A stretch of DNA of 31,294 nt, taken from NCBI GenBank assembly GCA_023423895.1, contig JAFAER010000066.1, positions 1 through 31,294 of the forward strand, in the 5' to 3' direction. The stretch's first letter is position 1, and each line of letters starts with the position of its first letter. This stretch comes from Pseudomonadota bacterium. GTDB taxonomy: Bacteria > Myxococcota_A > Polyangia > Polyangiales > Polyangiaceae. The notes below the pieces were generated by a model. That model was not told the DNA's origin. It saw only the letters and a program-made list of their open reading frames with translations, and ran no database searches. Shown here one piece after another: positions 14,750 through 24,065 of the stretch. The position numbers and the translations under genes are program-made.

Positions 14750-15010
14750 TCACGCCCGGCGCAGGAGCGCCCCGTCGGGGAGGACCAGCTTCTGCTGCTC
14801 GATGCGGCCGGCTCCGAGCTCGATCGAGAAGAAGAACGTCGGCACGCCGCCCGTGCCGGAGTCGCACTCGAAGCGTCCCGTGAGCCAGCCGCCGGAGCAG
14901 CAGAGCTGGATGACGTCGCCGCCGCTCAGGGGACGGTCGTCGAGGAACCAGCGCTCGCTGCCTTGTGCGTGACCGCGTCGAAGGGGAGCGCCCGAGTCGG
15001 CTTCGGACAT
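14750..15010 (-). CDS. Small DUF5348-like protein
   Basis: The 86-aa product starts at ATG 15010. The core reads ERWFLDDRPLSGGDVIQL, then GGWLTGRFECDS, TFFFSIELGAG and LVLPDGALLRR. This WFLDDRPL-x-GD...W-x-GRFE...LP-x-GA-LR pattern matches, as far as I recall, a small beta-rich family annotated as DUF5348. The function is unknown; such proteins are small, cytosolic and probably ligand- or partner-binding. It lies 103 bp downstream of moeB in the same direction, but a strong hairpin in that gap suggests separate transcription. Confidence 0.7.
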   Translation of the reverse strand: MSEADSGAPLRRGHAQGSERWFLDDRPLSGGDVIQLCCSGGWLTGRFECDSGTGGVPTFFFSIELGAGRIEQQKLVLPDGALLRRA

Positions 15011-15060
15011 GGCGCGCAGCGTACTCGTGTGGCCCGTCGCCTGCCAGCCGTCGCTCGACC

Positions 15061-15091
15061 GCGCTGCGGAGTGACCCCGGCTCCGCAGCGC
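15061..15091 (-). terminator. Strong 11-bp stem-loop after moeB
   Basis: GCGCTGCGGAG (15061-15071) and CTCCGCAGCGC (15081-15091) are perfect inverted repeats with a 9-nt loop. It lies 22 bp beyond the moeB stop and 50 bp before the next gene's start. No T-tract follows on the minus strand, so it may terminate with Rho or act as a 3'-end stabiliser. Confidence 0.55.
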
Positions 15092-15113
15092 CGTCGCGCG
15101 TCGCGTGTCGCTG

Positions 15114-16307
15114 TCAGCCGGGCAGCGCGCAGAAGCCTTCGTAGTCGATGTAGCTCGTGATGGTCGGCTTCGGTCCGCACACCGGGCAGTCGGGCGTGCG
15201 CCGCAGACGGAGCTCACGGAACTTCATCTTCATGCTGTCGTAGGTGAGCAGGCGTCCGACGAGCGGCTCGCCGCGGTTCAAGAGCAGCTTGATCGCCTCG
15301 GTCGCCTGGAGGAGCCCGATGACGCCCGGCAAGATGCCGAGCACACCGGCTTCCTGGCAGCTCGGCGCGAGGTGCGGCGGCGGCGGCTCCGGATAGAGGC
15401 AGCGGTAGCAAGGACCGGCTTCGATGCCGAGATTCTTGGCGGCCTTGTCGGGCACGAACGTCGTGAGCTGCCCGTCGAAGCGGAAGATCGATCCGTGAAC
15501 GACCGGCTTGCCGAGCCACACGCTCGCGTCGTTGACGAGGTAACGCGTCGGGAAGTTGTCCGTGCCGTCGATGACGACGTCGTAGTCGGCGAAGAGCCGC
15601 TCGACGTTCCCGCTGTTGAGGCGCTCCTTGTACCCGACGACCTTCACGTCGGGGTTCAGGTCCTTCAGCACCTTCTCGGCGCTCTCGACCTTCGGCTGTC
15701 CGACGCGACTGGTCGCGTGGAGCACCTGGCGCTGGAGGTTCGATGCATCGACGACGTCGGCATCGACGAGGCCGAGCGTCCCCACGCCGGCGGCGGCGAG
15801 GTACAGGCCGGCGGGCGAGCCGAGGCCGCCTGCACCGATCATGAGGACCTTCGACTTCAGGAGCTTCGCCTGGCCGCTCTCGCCGACCTCGGGGAGCAGC
15901 AAGTGACGCGAGTAGCGATCGCGCTGCGCGTCGGTGAGCTGGGGAGGGGTGTCGATCGGGTAGCCGAGATCCTTCCAGCGGACGAAGCCGGGATTCGCGG
16001 TCTCGACGTTCGTGTAGCCGAGCTCCGCCAGCGTCTTCGCCGCGAGCGCCGAGCGCGTGCCGCCCGCGCAGTAGGCGATGATCTTCGCCGTCTTGTCGGG
16101 GATGCGCCCCTCGACCTGAATCTCGAGGAAGCCGCGCGGGATCGAGAGCGCGCCGGGGATGAAGCCCGCGCGGTACTCCTCCTTCTCGCGGACATCGAGG
16201 AGCGTGAACGGCTCCTTCGCTTCGAGCCGCCGCTTCAGCTCGTCGAGCGAAACTTCCTTCGTCTCGCGTCGGACATTGGCGATCAGGTCTGTGTAGGTCG
16301 TCGGCAT
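15114..16307 (-). CDS. moeB: Rhodanese-MoeB/ThiF fusion, sulfur-carrier adenylyltransferase
   Basis: The 397-aa product has an N-terminal rhodanese domain (about 15-120) with active-site loop YCAGGTRS (C80). It is followed by an E1-like adenylyltransferase domain: RYSRHLLLPEVGESGQ, nucleotide loop GAGGLGS (158-164), DGTDNFPTRYLVND (247-260), a candidate catalytic Cys317 in PSCQEAGVLG, and zinc ligands C300/C303 and C374/C377. The family activates the C-terminal Gly-Gly of MoaD, ThiS or CysO-type carriers with ATP and can pass sulfur through the rhodanese. Here the rhodanese is at the N-terminus, whereas in MoeZR-type proteins it is C-terminal. No carrier gene is nearby, so the pathway (molybdopterin, thiamine or cysteine) is open. 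The ATG at 16307 lacks a Shine-Dalgarno, but a good promoter candidate lies 70 bp upstream. Confidence 0.93.
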   Translation of the reverse strand: MPTTYTDLIANVRRETKEVSLDELKRRLEAKEPFTLLDVREKEEYRAGFIPGALSIPRGFLEIQVEGRIPDKTAKIIAYCAGGTRSALAAKTLAELGYTNVETANPGFVRWKDLGYPIDTPPQLTDAQRDRYSRHLLLPEVGESGQAKLLKSKVLMIGAGGLGSPAGLYLAAAGVGTLGLVDADVVDASNLQRQVLHATSRVGQPKVESAEKVLKDLNPDVKVVGYKERLNSGNVERLFADYDVVIDGTDNFPTRYLVNDASVWLGKPVVHGSIFRFDGQLTTFVPDKAAKNLGIEAGPCYRCLYPEPPPPHLAPSCQEAGVLGILPGVIGLLQATEAIKLLLNRGEPLVGRLLTYDSMKMKFRELRLRRTPDCPVCGPKPTITSYIDYEGFCALPG

Positions 16308-16373
16308 CGGTTGAATCCGCGTTCTTGAGGGGTTGGCTTTGCTGGGGAGGGGTAACGTGGCCTGACGTTCGCG

Positions 16374-16405
16374 TCCGTTATAACGGATCCATCGCCGGCG
16401 GTCGA
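16374..16405 (-). promoter_or_regulatory. moeB promoter candidate overlapping a 14-bp perfect palindrome
   Basis: On the minus strand, TCGACC (plus 16400-16405) and TATAAC (plus 16377-16382) are 17 bp apart, matching the sigma-70 consensus at 4/6 and 5/6 positions. The -10 lies within TCCGTTATAACGGA (16374-16387), a perfect 14-bp palindrome. A start site near 16370 would leave a leader of about 60 nt before moeB. A repressor bound to the palindrome would cover the -10 directly. Confidence 0.5.
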
Positions 16406-16517
16406 GCCGAGCCGTCGCGTGCCCCGCGCGAGCCGTCGCGGCGCGCAAAAAGCCGTTCGACGAGACGCCGCGATCAGGGGCCGAGGCGCGGAGGCATCCG
16501 GCTCGAGGTTCGTGGCG

Positions 16518-17765
16518 TCACGTGCCCAGCTCGACGCGGATGCGCGTGAGGAGGGCGCGGGCGTCGGCCGGGCGGCCTTCGTCGGGGCCGGTGCACGCGG
16601 CGGCAAGGGGACGGTAGCGGGGGGCGATGGGCTCGTCGCCGACGACGGCGAGGACGTCCTCGAGGATGCGCCCGAAGCCGTAGACGTCGTCGCGGGGGTC
16701 GGTCGCGCGGCCCTTCATCCGTTCGGGGGAGACGTAGCCCAGGCTGCCCGGTGGGCTCGGCTCGCCGATGCGCCGCGCGGTTCCGAAGTCCGTCAGGATC
16801 GGCGCATTCGTTCGCGAGAGGATGACGTTGGCCGGTTTGACGTCGTGATGCACCCAGCCGGCTGCGTGCACGCGTGCGAGAGCCGTGGCGAGCGGCATGG
16901 CCCAACGTTCGATCGGCAGCAGCCGCGTCAGCTCCCGTCCCCGAATGTGCTCACGCAGCGCTCCCGCAGGTGCCCACTCGAGCGCGATCCAACCGTGGTC
17001 CGGATCGACGTCGAACACGCGCACGATGCCTGCGCCCTCGAGCATGACGGCCACGCGCGCCTCGTGAGCGAGCTGATCGCGGTCGCGCTCCGGCTGGTGA
17101 TAGACCTTCAGCGCTACGTGTCGTCCGAGCTCGCGGTCGATCGCCTGGTACACGGCGGCGGCGCCTCCACGGCCAACCTCCCGCAGCAGATCGAATGGCG
17201 CGTCCGGCTCGCGCGCGACGACGGTGACGCCCGCGGCGACAGGCTTCTGCACCAGGTCGAAGCCGAGCTGCGCGCGCCAGCGGCGATGGCGCTCCCGCGC
17301 GCCGGGGTGGTCGAGGTCACGAAGCAAGACGCGTTCGACGTACGAAAGCGCGGTCGCCAGATCGCCGCGCCGTTCGGCGAGATCCGCCAGGAGGACGAGC
17401 GCAGGTGAGGAGGACGCCGCGGACAGCACACGCGTAGCGGCCTCTGCTTCGCCGCGATCGAGCAGCGTGGCGCCGAGCGCGAGCAGCAGGCCGTCCGGCA
17501 GCTTCCGGATCTGCGAGGTGCGCACGAGCTCGGAAGCGGTGCGCGCCTCGTCCGGCGTCGAGCGGAGAGCGTTGAACGCGGCGAGCGCTTCGTCGTCCGT
17601 CGGACCTCCCGGAAGCCCGACTCGGAGGAGTCGCTCGAGCTCTTTCGGCATCGGCGACGGCGCCACCGTGAACGGCGTCGCTTCGCGGGCGCCCGCAGCA
17701 GGCCCGCCACCGGATGCGGGCGTCGACGCATCCGGTTGTTTCCTGAACCGATCCCAGAATCCCAT
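16518..17765 (-). CDS. Hanks-type Ser/Thr protein kinase with helical-repeat N-terminus
   Basis: The 415-aa product starts MGFWDRFRKQ. Residues 40-175 form a helical region resembling TPR repeats. The kinase domain (about 191-410) shows the Gly-rich loop GRGGAAAVY (198-206), VALK (K220), the catalytic loop HHDVKPANVIL (D308, with HHD instead of HRD), DFG (326-328) and SPE (347-349). All key residues for phosphotransfer are present. There is no membrane helix, so the kinase is soluble, unlike many bacterial PASTA-type kinases. It lies 62 bp downstream of the FHA gene in the same direction. FHA domains bind phosphothreonine, so the pair is likely one signalling module. The start gives a short N-terminus similar to that of the FHA protein. 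Confidence 0.93.
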   Translation of the reverse strand: MGFWDRFRKQPDASTPASGGGPAAGAREATPFTVAPSPMPKELERLLRVGLPGGPTDDEALAAFNALRSTPDEARTASELVRTSQIRKLPDGLLLALGATLLDRGEAEAATRVLSAASSSPALVLLADLAERRGDLATALSYVERVLLRDLDHPGARERHRRWRAQLGFDLVQKPVAAGVTVVAREPDAPFDLLREVGRGGAAAVYQAIDRELGRHVALKVYHQPERDRDQLAHEARVAVMLEGAGIVRVFDVDPDHGWIALEWAPAGALREHIRGRELTRLLPIERWAMPLATALARVHAAGWVHHDVKPANVILSRTNAPILTDFGTARRIGEPSPPGSLGYVSPERMKGRATDPRDDVYGFGRILEDVLAVVGDEPIAPRYRPLAAACTGPDEGRPADARALLTRIRVELGT

Positions 17766-17827
17766 CTGCGCGCCTCGGAGACGTCCGCTCGACTCTCGCA
17801 CGGGCGCGTGGCGCTTGGTAGCCCGGC

Positions 17828-19000
17828 CTACGTCCTGATCACGCGAAGCATGGGCTCGCTGCCACGCATCGTCGAGATGGCATCGCCGAGGAGGAGCGTC
17901 GCCCGGGGGACCAGCTCGACGCCGCCCTGGAATGCGCGCGCGCCATTCGTCACGAGCTCGATCCAATTGTCTGCGCCAGGAGCGAGCTCGACGCCGTGGA
18001 TCGGTGTGGACGTCGGGCCGAGGCAGGCGTGGTACTTCTCGCCCGAGACGTCGATCTCGACGGCGCCGGGGAGGCGTTTGCTCGGAGAGATCCGGACCGG
18101 AACCTCTTTCCCGAGCTTGAGCTCGAGACCGTCGCCCACGGGCAGCGGCCCTGCGAGGTTGATGCCTCGGAGCTGCGTACCGTTTCGGCTCTGGAGGTCG
18201 CGCACCATCACGGCTCCGCCCTCACGCGCGATGCGCAGATGCTGTCTGCTTACGGCGTTCGAAGGCACCTTGATCGCGCCGTCCGTGCGTCCGATCACGA
18301 CCTCTTCGCCGGTGACGAGGACCCAACGCTCGCCGAGCGCTTCGACGGCGACGATCGGCGCGAGGACCCGCCTCGCGCGCAGCCCGTTGGCCCGCTCGCG
18401 CAGCGGCGCATCGTCGGGAGCGGCGGCGAGGAGCTCTTCGAGCACGGCGAGCGCCTCGCGTCGCTTGCCACACTCGATCATCACGTCCACGTCCTTCGTG
18501 CGCTCGTCACGCGAACGCGAGACGCGCTCCTTGTGCTGTTCGGTCGAGAGGAGGAACTCGAGCCGCTCGACGTCGCCCGCTGCCTGGAGAGCGCGCGCTT
18601 CGCCCTCCTTGTCGCCCGCGCGCGCAAAAGCCTCTGCAGCCTTCAGCGGCTCGCCGATCGCCTCGAGGTCACGCGCCGCCTCCGTGACTTCGTGCCGTGC
18701 GACGGCGCTGACGACCGCATCGCCCGCAAGCGCGAGCAGCAGCTCGGCTCTCTTGAGTCGCGCCGTTCGGTTCGTCTCGGTGCCATCTGGCGCGAGCCTC
18801 GCGGCCTGGGTGAACAGCAAGAGCCGCGCGCGCGCATCTAGCTCAGCCTCGCCACGCACCACCATGATGCGCGCCACCTGCTCGGTGTCGCCCGCCTCTC
18901 CGAAGAGCTCGCCGGCCCTCACCAGATCGCCGCGGAGCTCGGCGGCACGGGCCTGTGCAGCCAATCGTCCCTTGCCGAACCACTTGTCGAAGAAGGCCAT
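17828..19000 (-). CDS. TPR-like and FHA-domain protein
   Basis: Start ATG 19000 (an upstream in-frame start at 19033 is less likely) gives 390 aa, opening MAFFDKWFGKGRL. Residues 12-205 form alpha-helical repeats (AAQARAAELRGDLVRAGELFGEAG and similar pairs) typical of TPR. The FHA domain is at about 226-298: VVIGR (G237-R238), SNAVSRQHLRI (S251-H254) and DLQSRNGTQLRG (N273-G274), all phosphothreonine-binding features. A further beta-rich region (300-390) follows. The protein probably reads phosphorylation made by the downstream kinase and scaffolds partners via the repeats. The aromatic N-terminus closely resembles the kinase's. Confidence 0.92.
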   Translation of the reverse strand: MAFFDKWFGKGRLAAQARAAELRGDLVRAGELFGEAGDTEQVARIMVVRGEAELDARARLLLFTQAARLAPDGTETNRTARLKRAELLLALAGDAVVSAVARHEVTEAARDLEAIGEPLKAAEAFARAGDKEGEARALQAAGDVERLEFLLSTEQHKERVSRSRDERTKDVDVMIECGKRREALAVLEELLAAAPDDAPLRERANGLRARRVLAPIVAVEALGERWVLVTGEEVVIGRTDGAIKVPSNAVSRQHLRIAREGGAVMVRDLQSRNGTQLRGINLAGPLPVGDGLELKLGKEVPVRISPSKRLPGAVEIDVSGEKYHACLGPTSTPIHGVELAPGADNWIELVTNGARAFQGGVELVPRATLLLGDAISTMRGSEPMLRVIRT

Positions 19001-19114
19001 TCGCGAGGCTCCGGGGAGACCGGAGTCGACCACTCTACTCCAGCTCTGCGGAGGCGCACCCTCGATGCGAGCAGCGTCGAGATGGGGGCGCAGCCGCGGT
19101 CTCGCCCTCGACTC

Positions 19115-19804
19115 TCATGGATGTGGATGCGCCTCGGCGGACGCCGCCATCCGCGGCAGGTACGTCTCGAACCACTCGCGAGCGAGCCGCGAGACGTTTT
19201 CGAGGGCCCCCGGCTCTTCGAAGAGATGGGTCGCTCCAGGAATGATCACCATTCGCTTCTCGCAGCGGAGCTCGTGCATCGCGGCGCGATTCAGATCGAT
19301 GACGACATCGTCCTCGCCGCCAACGACGAGGAGCGTGGGCGCGCGCACGTGCGCGAGCGCGGGGCCGGCGAGGTCGGGTCGACCTCCGCGTGAGACGACC
19401 GCCCGGACCGTGGTCGGTCGCCCCGCAGCAGCGACGAGCGCGGCGGCGGCCCCGGTGCTCGCCCCGAAGTAGCCGAGCGGCAGCCGGCGCGTCCGCGGGT
19501 CCGTCGCCAGCCAGTCCGAGACGCCCGTGAGGCGGTCGGCGAGCATCCCGATGTCGAACCTGAGGTGTGCCGTCCGATCGTCGATGCGCTCCTCCTCGCT
19601 CGTGAGGAGATCGACGAGCAGCGTGGCGAGGCCCGCGGCGTGGAGGACGGTCGCGACGTACCGATTGCGTGGGCTGAACCGACTGCTCCCGCTTCCGTGT
19701 GCGAACAGGACGACGCCGCGCGGATCCTCTGGAAGGCTCAGGTCACCGTCGAGTCCCGCGCCGCGGGCATCGATGTGCACGCTCTCGCTCTCGCTCACTC
19801 TCAT
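19115..19804 (-). CDS. Alpha/beta hydrolase, dienelactone-hydrolase-like
   Basis: The 229-aa product starts at ATG 19804 with a GAGGG Shine-Dalgarno. It has the oxyanion loop HGSGSSRFSPRNR (36-48), nucleophile elbow GYFGASTGAA (S116), acid residue in GGEDDVV (D165 or D166) and catalytic His in GATHLFEEP (H193). The pattern VLHAAGLATLLVDLLTSEEE matches enzymes that are sometimes fused to phosphoribosyltransferases. The real substrate is unknown; esterase or lactonase activity is likely. It is cytosolic and 114 bp downstream of the FHA gene start region, read in the same direction, and could belong to that cluster or be separate. Confidence 0.88.
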   Translation of the reverse strand: MRVSESESVHIDARGAGLDGDLSLPEDPRGVVLFAHGSGSSRFSPRNRYVATVLHAAGLATLLVDLLTSEEERIDDRTAHLRFDIGMLADRLTGVSDWLATDPRTRRLPLGYFGASTGAAAALVAAAGRPTTVRAVVSRGGRPDLAGPALAHVRAPTLLVVGGEDDVVIDLNRAAMHELRCEKRMVIIPGATHLFEEPGALENVSRLAREWFETYLPRMAASAEAHPHP

Positions 19805-20174
19805 GGCGGTTTCCCTCGGGTCGAGCCTCGGTCGTCCCCCGGTCTCCGTCCCGGAGCCACCGCTCACGTGGCTCCGGGAGGGGGCCCTCGCTCTCTCCCT
19901 CGCCGAGGATCAACCTCGATGCCAGCTGGCAACCGGCCCCTTCGGCCGCCGTTTCATAGTCGAGACGACGGTTTATGTGGCGCATGTGGCGGCATGACCC
20001 TGCTCCCGCGCTCGGCGCTCTTCGGAAGGTCGGCTCGAGCCGTTGCGCTCCGTGCGCCTCGGCTGGTCGGGGGATGTGGGCGATGCTCGAGCCATCGAGC
20101 CCCCTCGCGGTGAGGCGCCGGCTCGTCAGCGAGCCGTTGACGTAGATTGCAGCATCATCGACGCTTGTGTCTCG
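19805..20174. other. 370-bp intergenic region upstream of pilB
   Basis: This is the divergent control region for the hydrolase (minus) and pilB (plus). It contains a perfect 6-bp hairpin, GGCTCG-TCAG-CGAGCC at 20120-20135, just before the sequence TTGACGTAGATTGCAG. TAGATT may be a -10, but no paired -35 is clear. A long antisense frame crosses the region and was rejected. No other gene was seen. Confidence 0.45.
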
Positions 20175-21881
<1,707 letters not shown>

Positions 21882-21901
21882 CGTTCGCCGTTTCGCCGCG
21901 A

Positions 21902-22699
21902 TCAGTTCGCGACGACCAGGTTGTCGACGGCGAGCCGGATCGGGCCGCTCGCCGACTTCGCGTAGTACACGCCTGCCAGCACCTCGAGATCGCCGTTCGC
22001 GAAGGCTGCCGGCATCGCGAAGGTGCGGGTGGTCCCGTCGACCGTGATCGACCCGGTCTCCTTCGTGGTGTCCACCGTGACGGAGACGTTCACCCAGCGA
22101 TCGAAGGGGACGTCGCCGAGCACTTGGGCCGTGGATCCGGGGCAGCCGGCCCGGACCTCCCACTCGGAGCCGCCGAGCACGACGTAAACCTCGCACACGT
22201 TGCGGTCGTCCGCCCTCGAGCGGACCATGAGCGTCTCGGTGTAGTCCTTCGAGTGCTTCATCACCCGCATGTCGAGGGCCACGCGGAGCGTCGGACCCGC
22301 TTTCCCGAGCGCGAGAGCGACGCCAGCGGTGCCGTTCATGTTCGAGGGCGTGTCGAGCTCGACGAGCGCGGATCTCGGCGGCGACGAAGACGTCATGTCC
22401 GTCAGCGCGAGCGTTCCGTTGTCCTCGTAGATCGGGATCGACGACCGCTCGATGTCGTCGAAGTCCGTGCAGAAGCGCGCCCCGACCCACGCATCGCAGA
22501 AGCGGCCCGCTGCTGAGTCCGACCCGGCTTCGCTCGAACCGTCGAAGCCGACCTCGGGGCCGCCCGCGTCGCCCGTCGAGGCCGCTTCCTTGCCGGACAG
22601 TCCGCCCAGGTCGACGAACGCCGTGCACGCCGTCGCCAACCCTGCGAACGTAGTGGTGGCGAGCAGTCGGCGAGCTCGGTGCACTCCGGACACGACCAC
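21902..22699 (-). CDS. LamG/concanavalin-like lipoprotein
   Basis: The product is up to 265 aa (GTG at 22699; nearer GTGs at 22693 and 22684 also give a good signal sequence). It has a signal with lipobox LATAC, a Ser/Ala/Gly linker, and an all-beta domain: ARFCTDFDDIERS, TLRVALDMRVMKHS, EWEVRAGCPG, WVNVSVTVDTTKETGSITVDG and IRLAVDNLVV. The strand order looks like a laminin-G/concanavalin-A-type lectin fold. It may bind sugars or surface ligands. It is read towards pilB's end and diverges from pilT, so it shares the pilT promoter region. Confidence 0.78.
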   Translation of the reverse strand: MVVSGVHRARRLLATTTFAGLATACTAFVDLGGLSGKEAASTGDAGGPEVGFDGSSEAGSDSAAGRFCDAWVGARFCTDFDDIERSSIPIYEDNGTLALTDMTSSSPPRSALVELDTPSNMNGTAGVALALGKAGPTLRVALDMRVMKHSKDYTETLMVRSRADDRNVCEVYVVLGGSEWEVRAGCPGSTAQVLGDVPFDRWVNVSVTVDTTKETGSITVDGTTRTFAMPAAFANGDLEVLAGVYYAKSASGPIRLAVDNLVVAN

Positions 22700-22865
22700 G
22701 AGGGTAGCGGGAGGACGAGCATCGCATCCACCGCTTTCCCATGTGGGCGCCTATCGTCATCCGGGCGTCGAGCCTCCGGGCGTTGAGCCGGCGCCACGAA
22801 TGGTGGAATCTCCGGTCAGGAATTGTACGATTTGCACGGGTCTGGGGGTCGAGGAAAGGTACGAG

Positions 22866-23999
22866 ATGACGCAAGGCGCAGACGTTCGGGTGAACCTCCA
22901 TCAGCTTCTCAAGGCGATGGTGGAGAAGGGCGCGAGCGACATGCACATCACCGCGGGCGCGCCTCCGCTCCTCCGTATCGATGGTGAGGTCATCCCGCTC
23001 AAGCTGCCGCCGCTGACGCCGGTCGACACGAAGCAGCTCTGCTACTCGATCATGACGGAGGAGCAGAAGATCCACTTCGAGAAGGAGAGCGAGCTCGATC
23101 TCTCGTTCGGCGTGAAGAACCTCTCGCGTTTCCGCGCAAACGTCTTCCTCCAGCGCGGCGCCGTCGCCGGCGCGATCCGCACGATCCCCTTCAAGATCCT
23201 CTCGTTCGAGGAGCTCGGGCTTCCCACCGTCATCTCCGAGATCGCGAACAAGCCGAGCGGGCTCGTCCTGGTCACGGGACCGACCGGCTCGGGCAAGTCG
23301 ACGACGCTCGCCTCGATCATCGACAAGATCAACAGCGAGCAGCGCGTTCACATCCTGACGATCGAAGATCCGATCGAGTATTTGCATCCGCACAAGTTGG
23401 CGGTCGTGAACCAGCGCGAGATCGGACAGGACACCCTGTCGTTCAAGGGCGCGCTCCGGTACGTCCTCCGCCAGGACCCCGACGTCGTGCTCGTCGGCGA
23501 GATGCGCGACCTCGAGACCATCGAGGCAGCGCTGACGATCGCCGAGACCGGTCACCTGGTCTTCGCGACGCTCCACACGAACACCGCCGTGTCGACGATC
23601 AACCGCATCATCGACGTCTTCCCGCCGCACCAGCAGGATCAGATCCGGAACAAGCTTTCGTTCGTGCTCCAGGGCGTCATCACGCAGCAGCTGCTTCCGC
23701 GCGCGGGCGCGCCTGGTCGCTGCCTGGCCATGGAGATCATGGTCCCGAACGTCGCGATCCGGAACCTGATCCGCGAGAACAAGATCCACCAGATCTACGG
23801 CTCGATGCAGGTCGGTCAGGACAAGTACGGGATGATGACGCTGAACCAGTCGCTCCTGAACCTGTACCTGCGCCGCTTCATCACCCTCGAACAGGCGCTC
23901 AATCAGTCGACCGAGGCCGAAGAGCTGCGGAACATGATCGAGCAGGCGAACGCGAAGGCGGGACAGATGGGCGGTCGCCCGCAGCAGCCGTTCCGCTGA
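22866..23999 (+). CDS. pilT: Type IV pilus retraction ATPase
   Basis: The ATG at 22866 follows GAGGAAAGG and gives 377 aa, the usual PilT length. The N-terminal domain starts NLHQLLKAMVEKGASDMHITAGAPP. The ATPase has GPTGSGKST (138-146, K144), TIEDPIEYLHPHK (Asp box), GEMRDLETIEAALTIAETGHLVFATLHTN (Walker B and His box), and a C-terminal helix EELRNMIEQ. PilT pulls pili back to give force for twitching and DNA or phage uptake. A longer frame 5' of this ATG was not supported. Confidence 0.97.
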   Translation: MTQGADVRVNLHQLLKAMVEKGASDMHITAGAPPLLRIDGEVIPLKLPPLTPVDTKQLCYSIMTEEQKIHFEKESELDLSFGVKNLSRFRANVFLQRGAVAGAIRTIPFKILSFEELGLPTVISEIANKPSGLVLVTGPTGSGKSTTLASIIDKINSEQRVHILTIEDPIEYLHPHKLAVVNQREIGQDTLSFKGALRYVLRQDPDVVLVGEMRDLETIEAALTIAETGHLVFATLHTNTAVSTINRIIDVFPPHQQDQIRNKLSFVLQGVITQQLLPRAGAPGRCLAMEIMVPNVAIRNLIRENKIHQIYGSMQVGQDKYGMMTLNQSLLNLYLRRFITLEQALNQSTEAEELRNMIEQANAKAGQMGGRPQQPFR

Positions 24000-24008
24000 G
24001 CGCTCACG

Positions 24009-24062
24009 CTGAGCGCGCTCGGCCGTTGCCGTGCACTGAGCGCGCTCCGCCATTGCCGCGCA
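24009..24062. repeat. Two 27-bp tandem repeats carrying the GAGCGCGCTC palindrome
   Basis: Copies at 24009-24035 and 24036-24062 differ at four positions. Each contains the perfect decamer palindrome GAGCGCGCTC (24011-24020 and 24038-24047). A third, imperfect copy (CAGCGCGCTC) starts at 24067 inside the 3' end of the TPR gene. The block fills the gap between the convergent pilT and TPR genes and could form hairpins or a binding array. Confidence 0.7.
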
Positions 24063-24065
24063 CGG

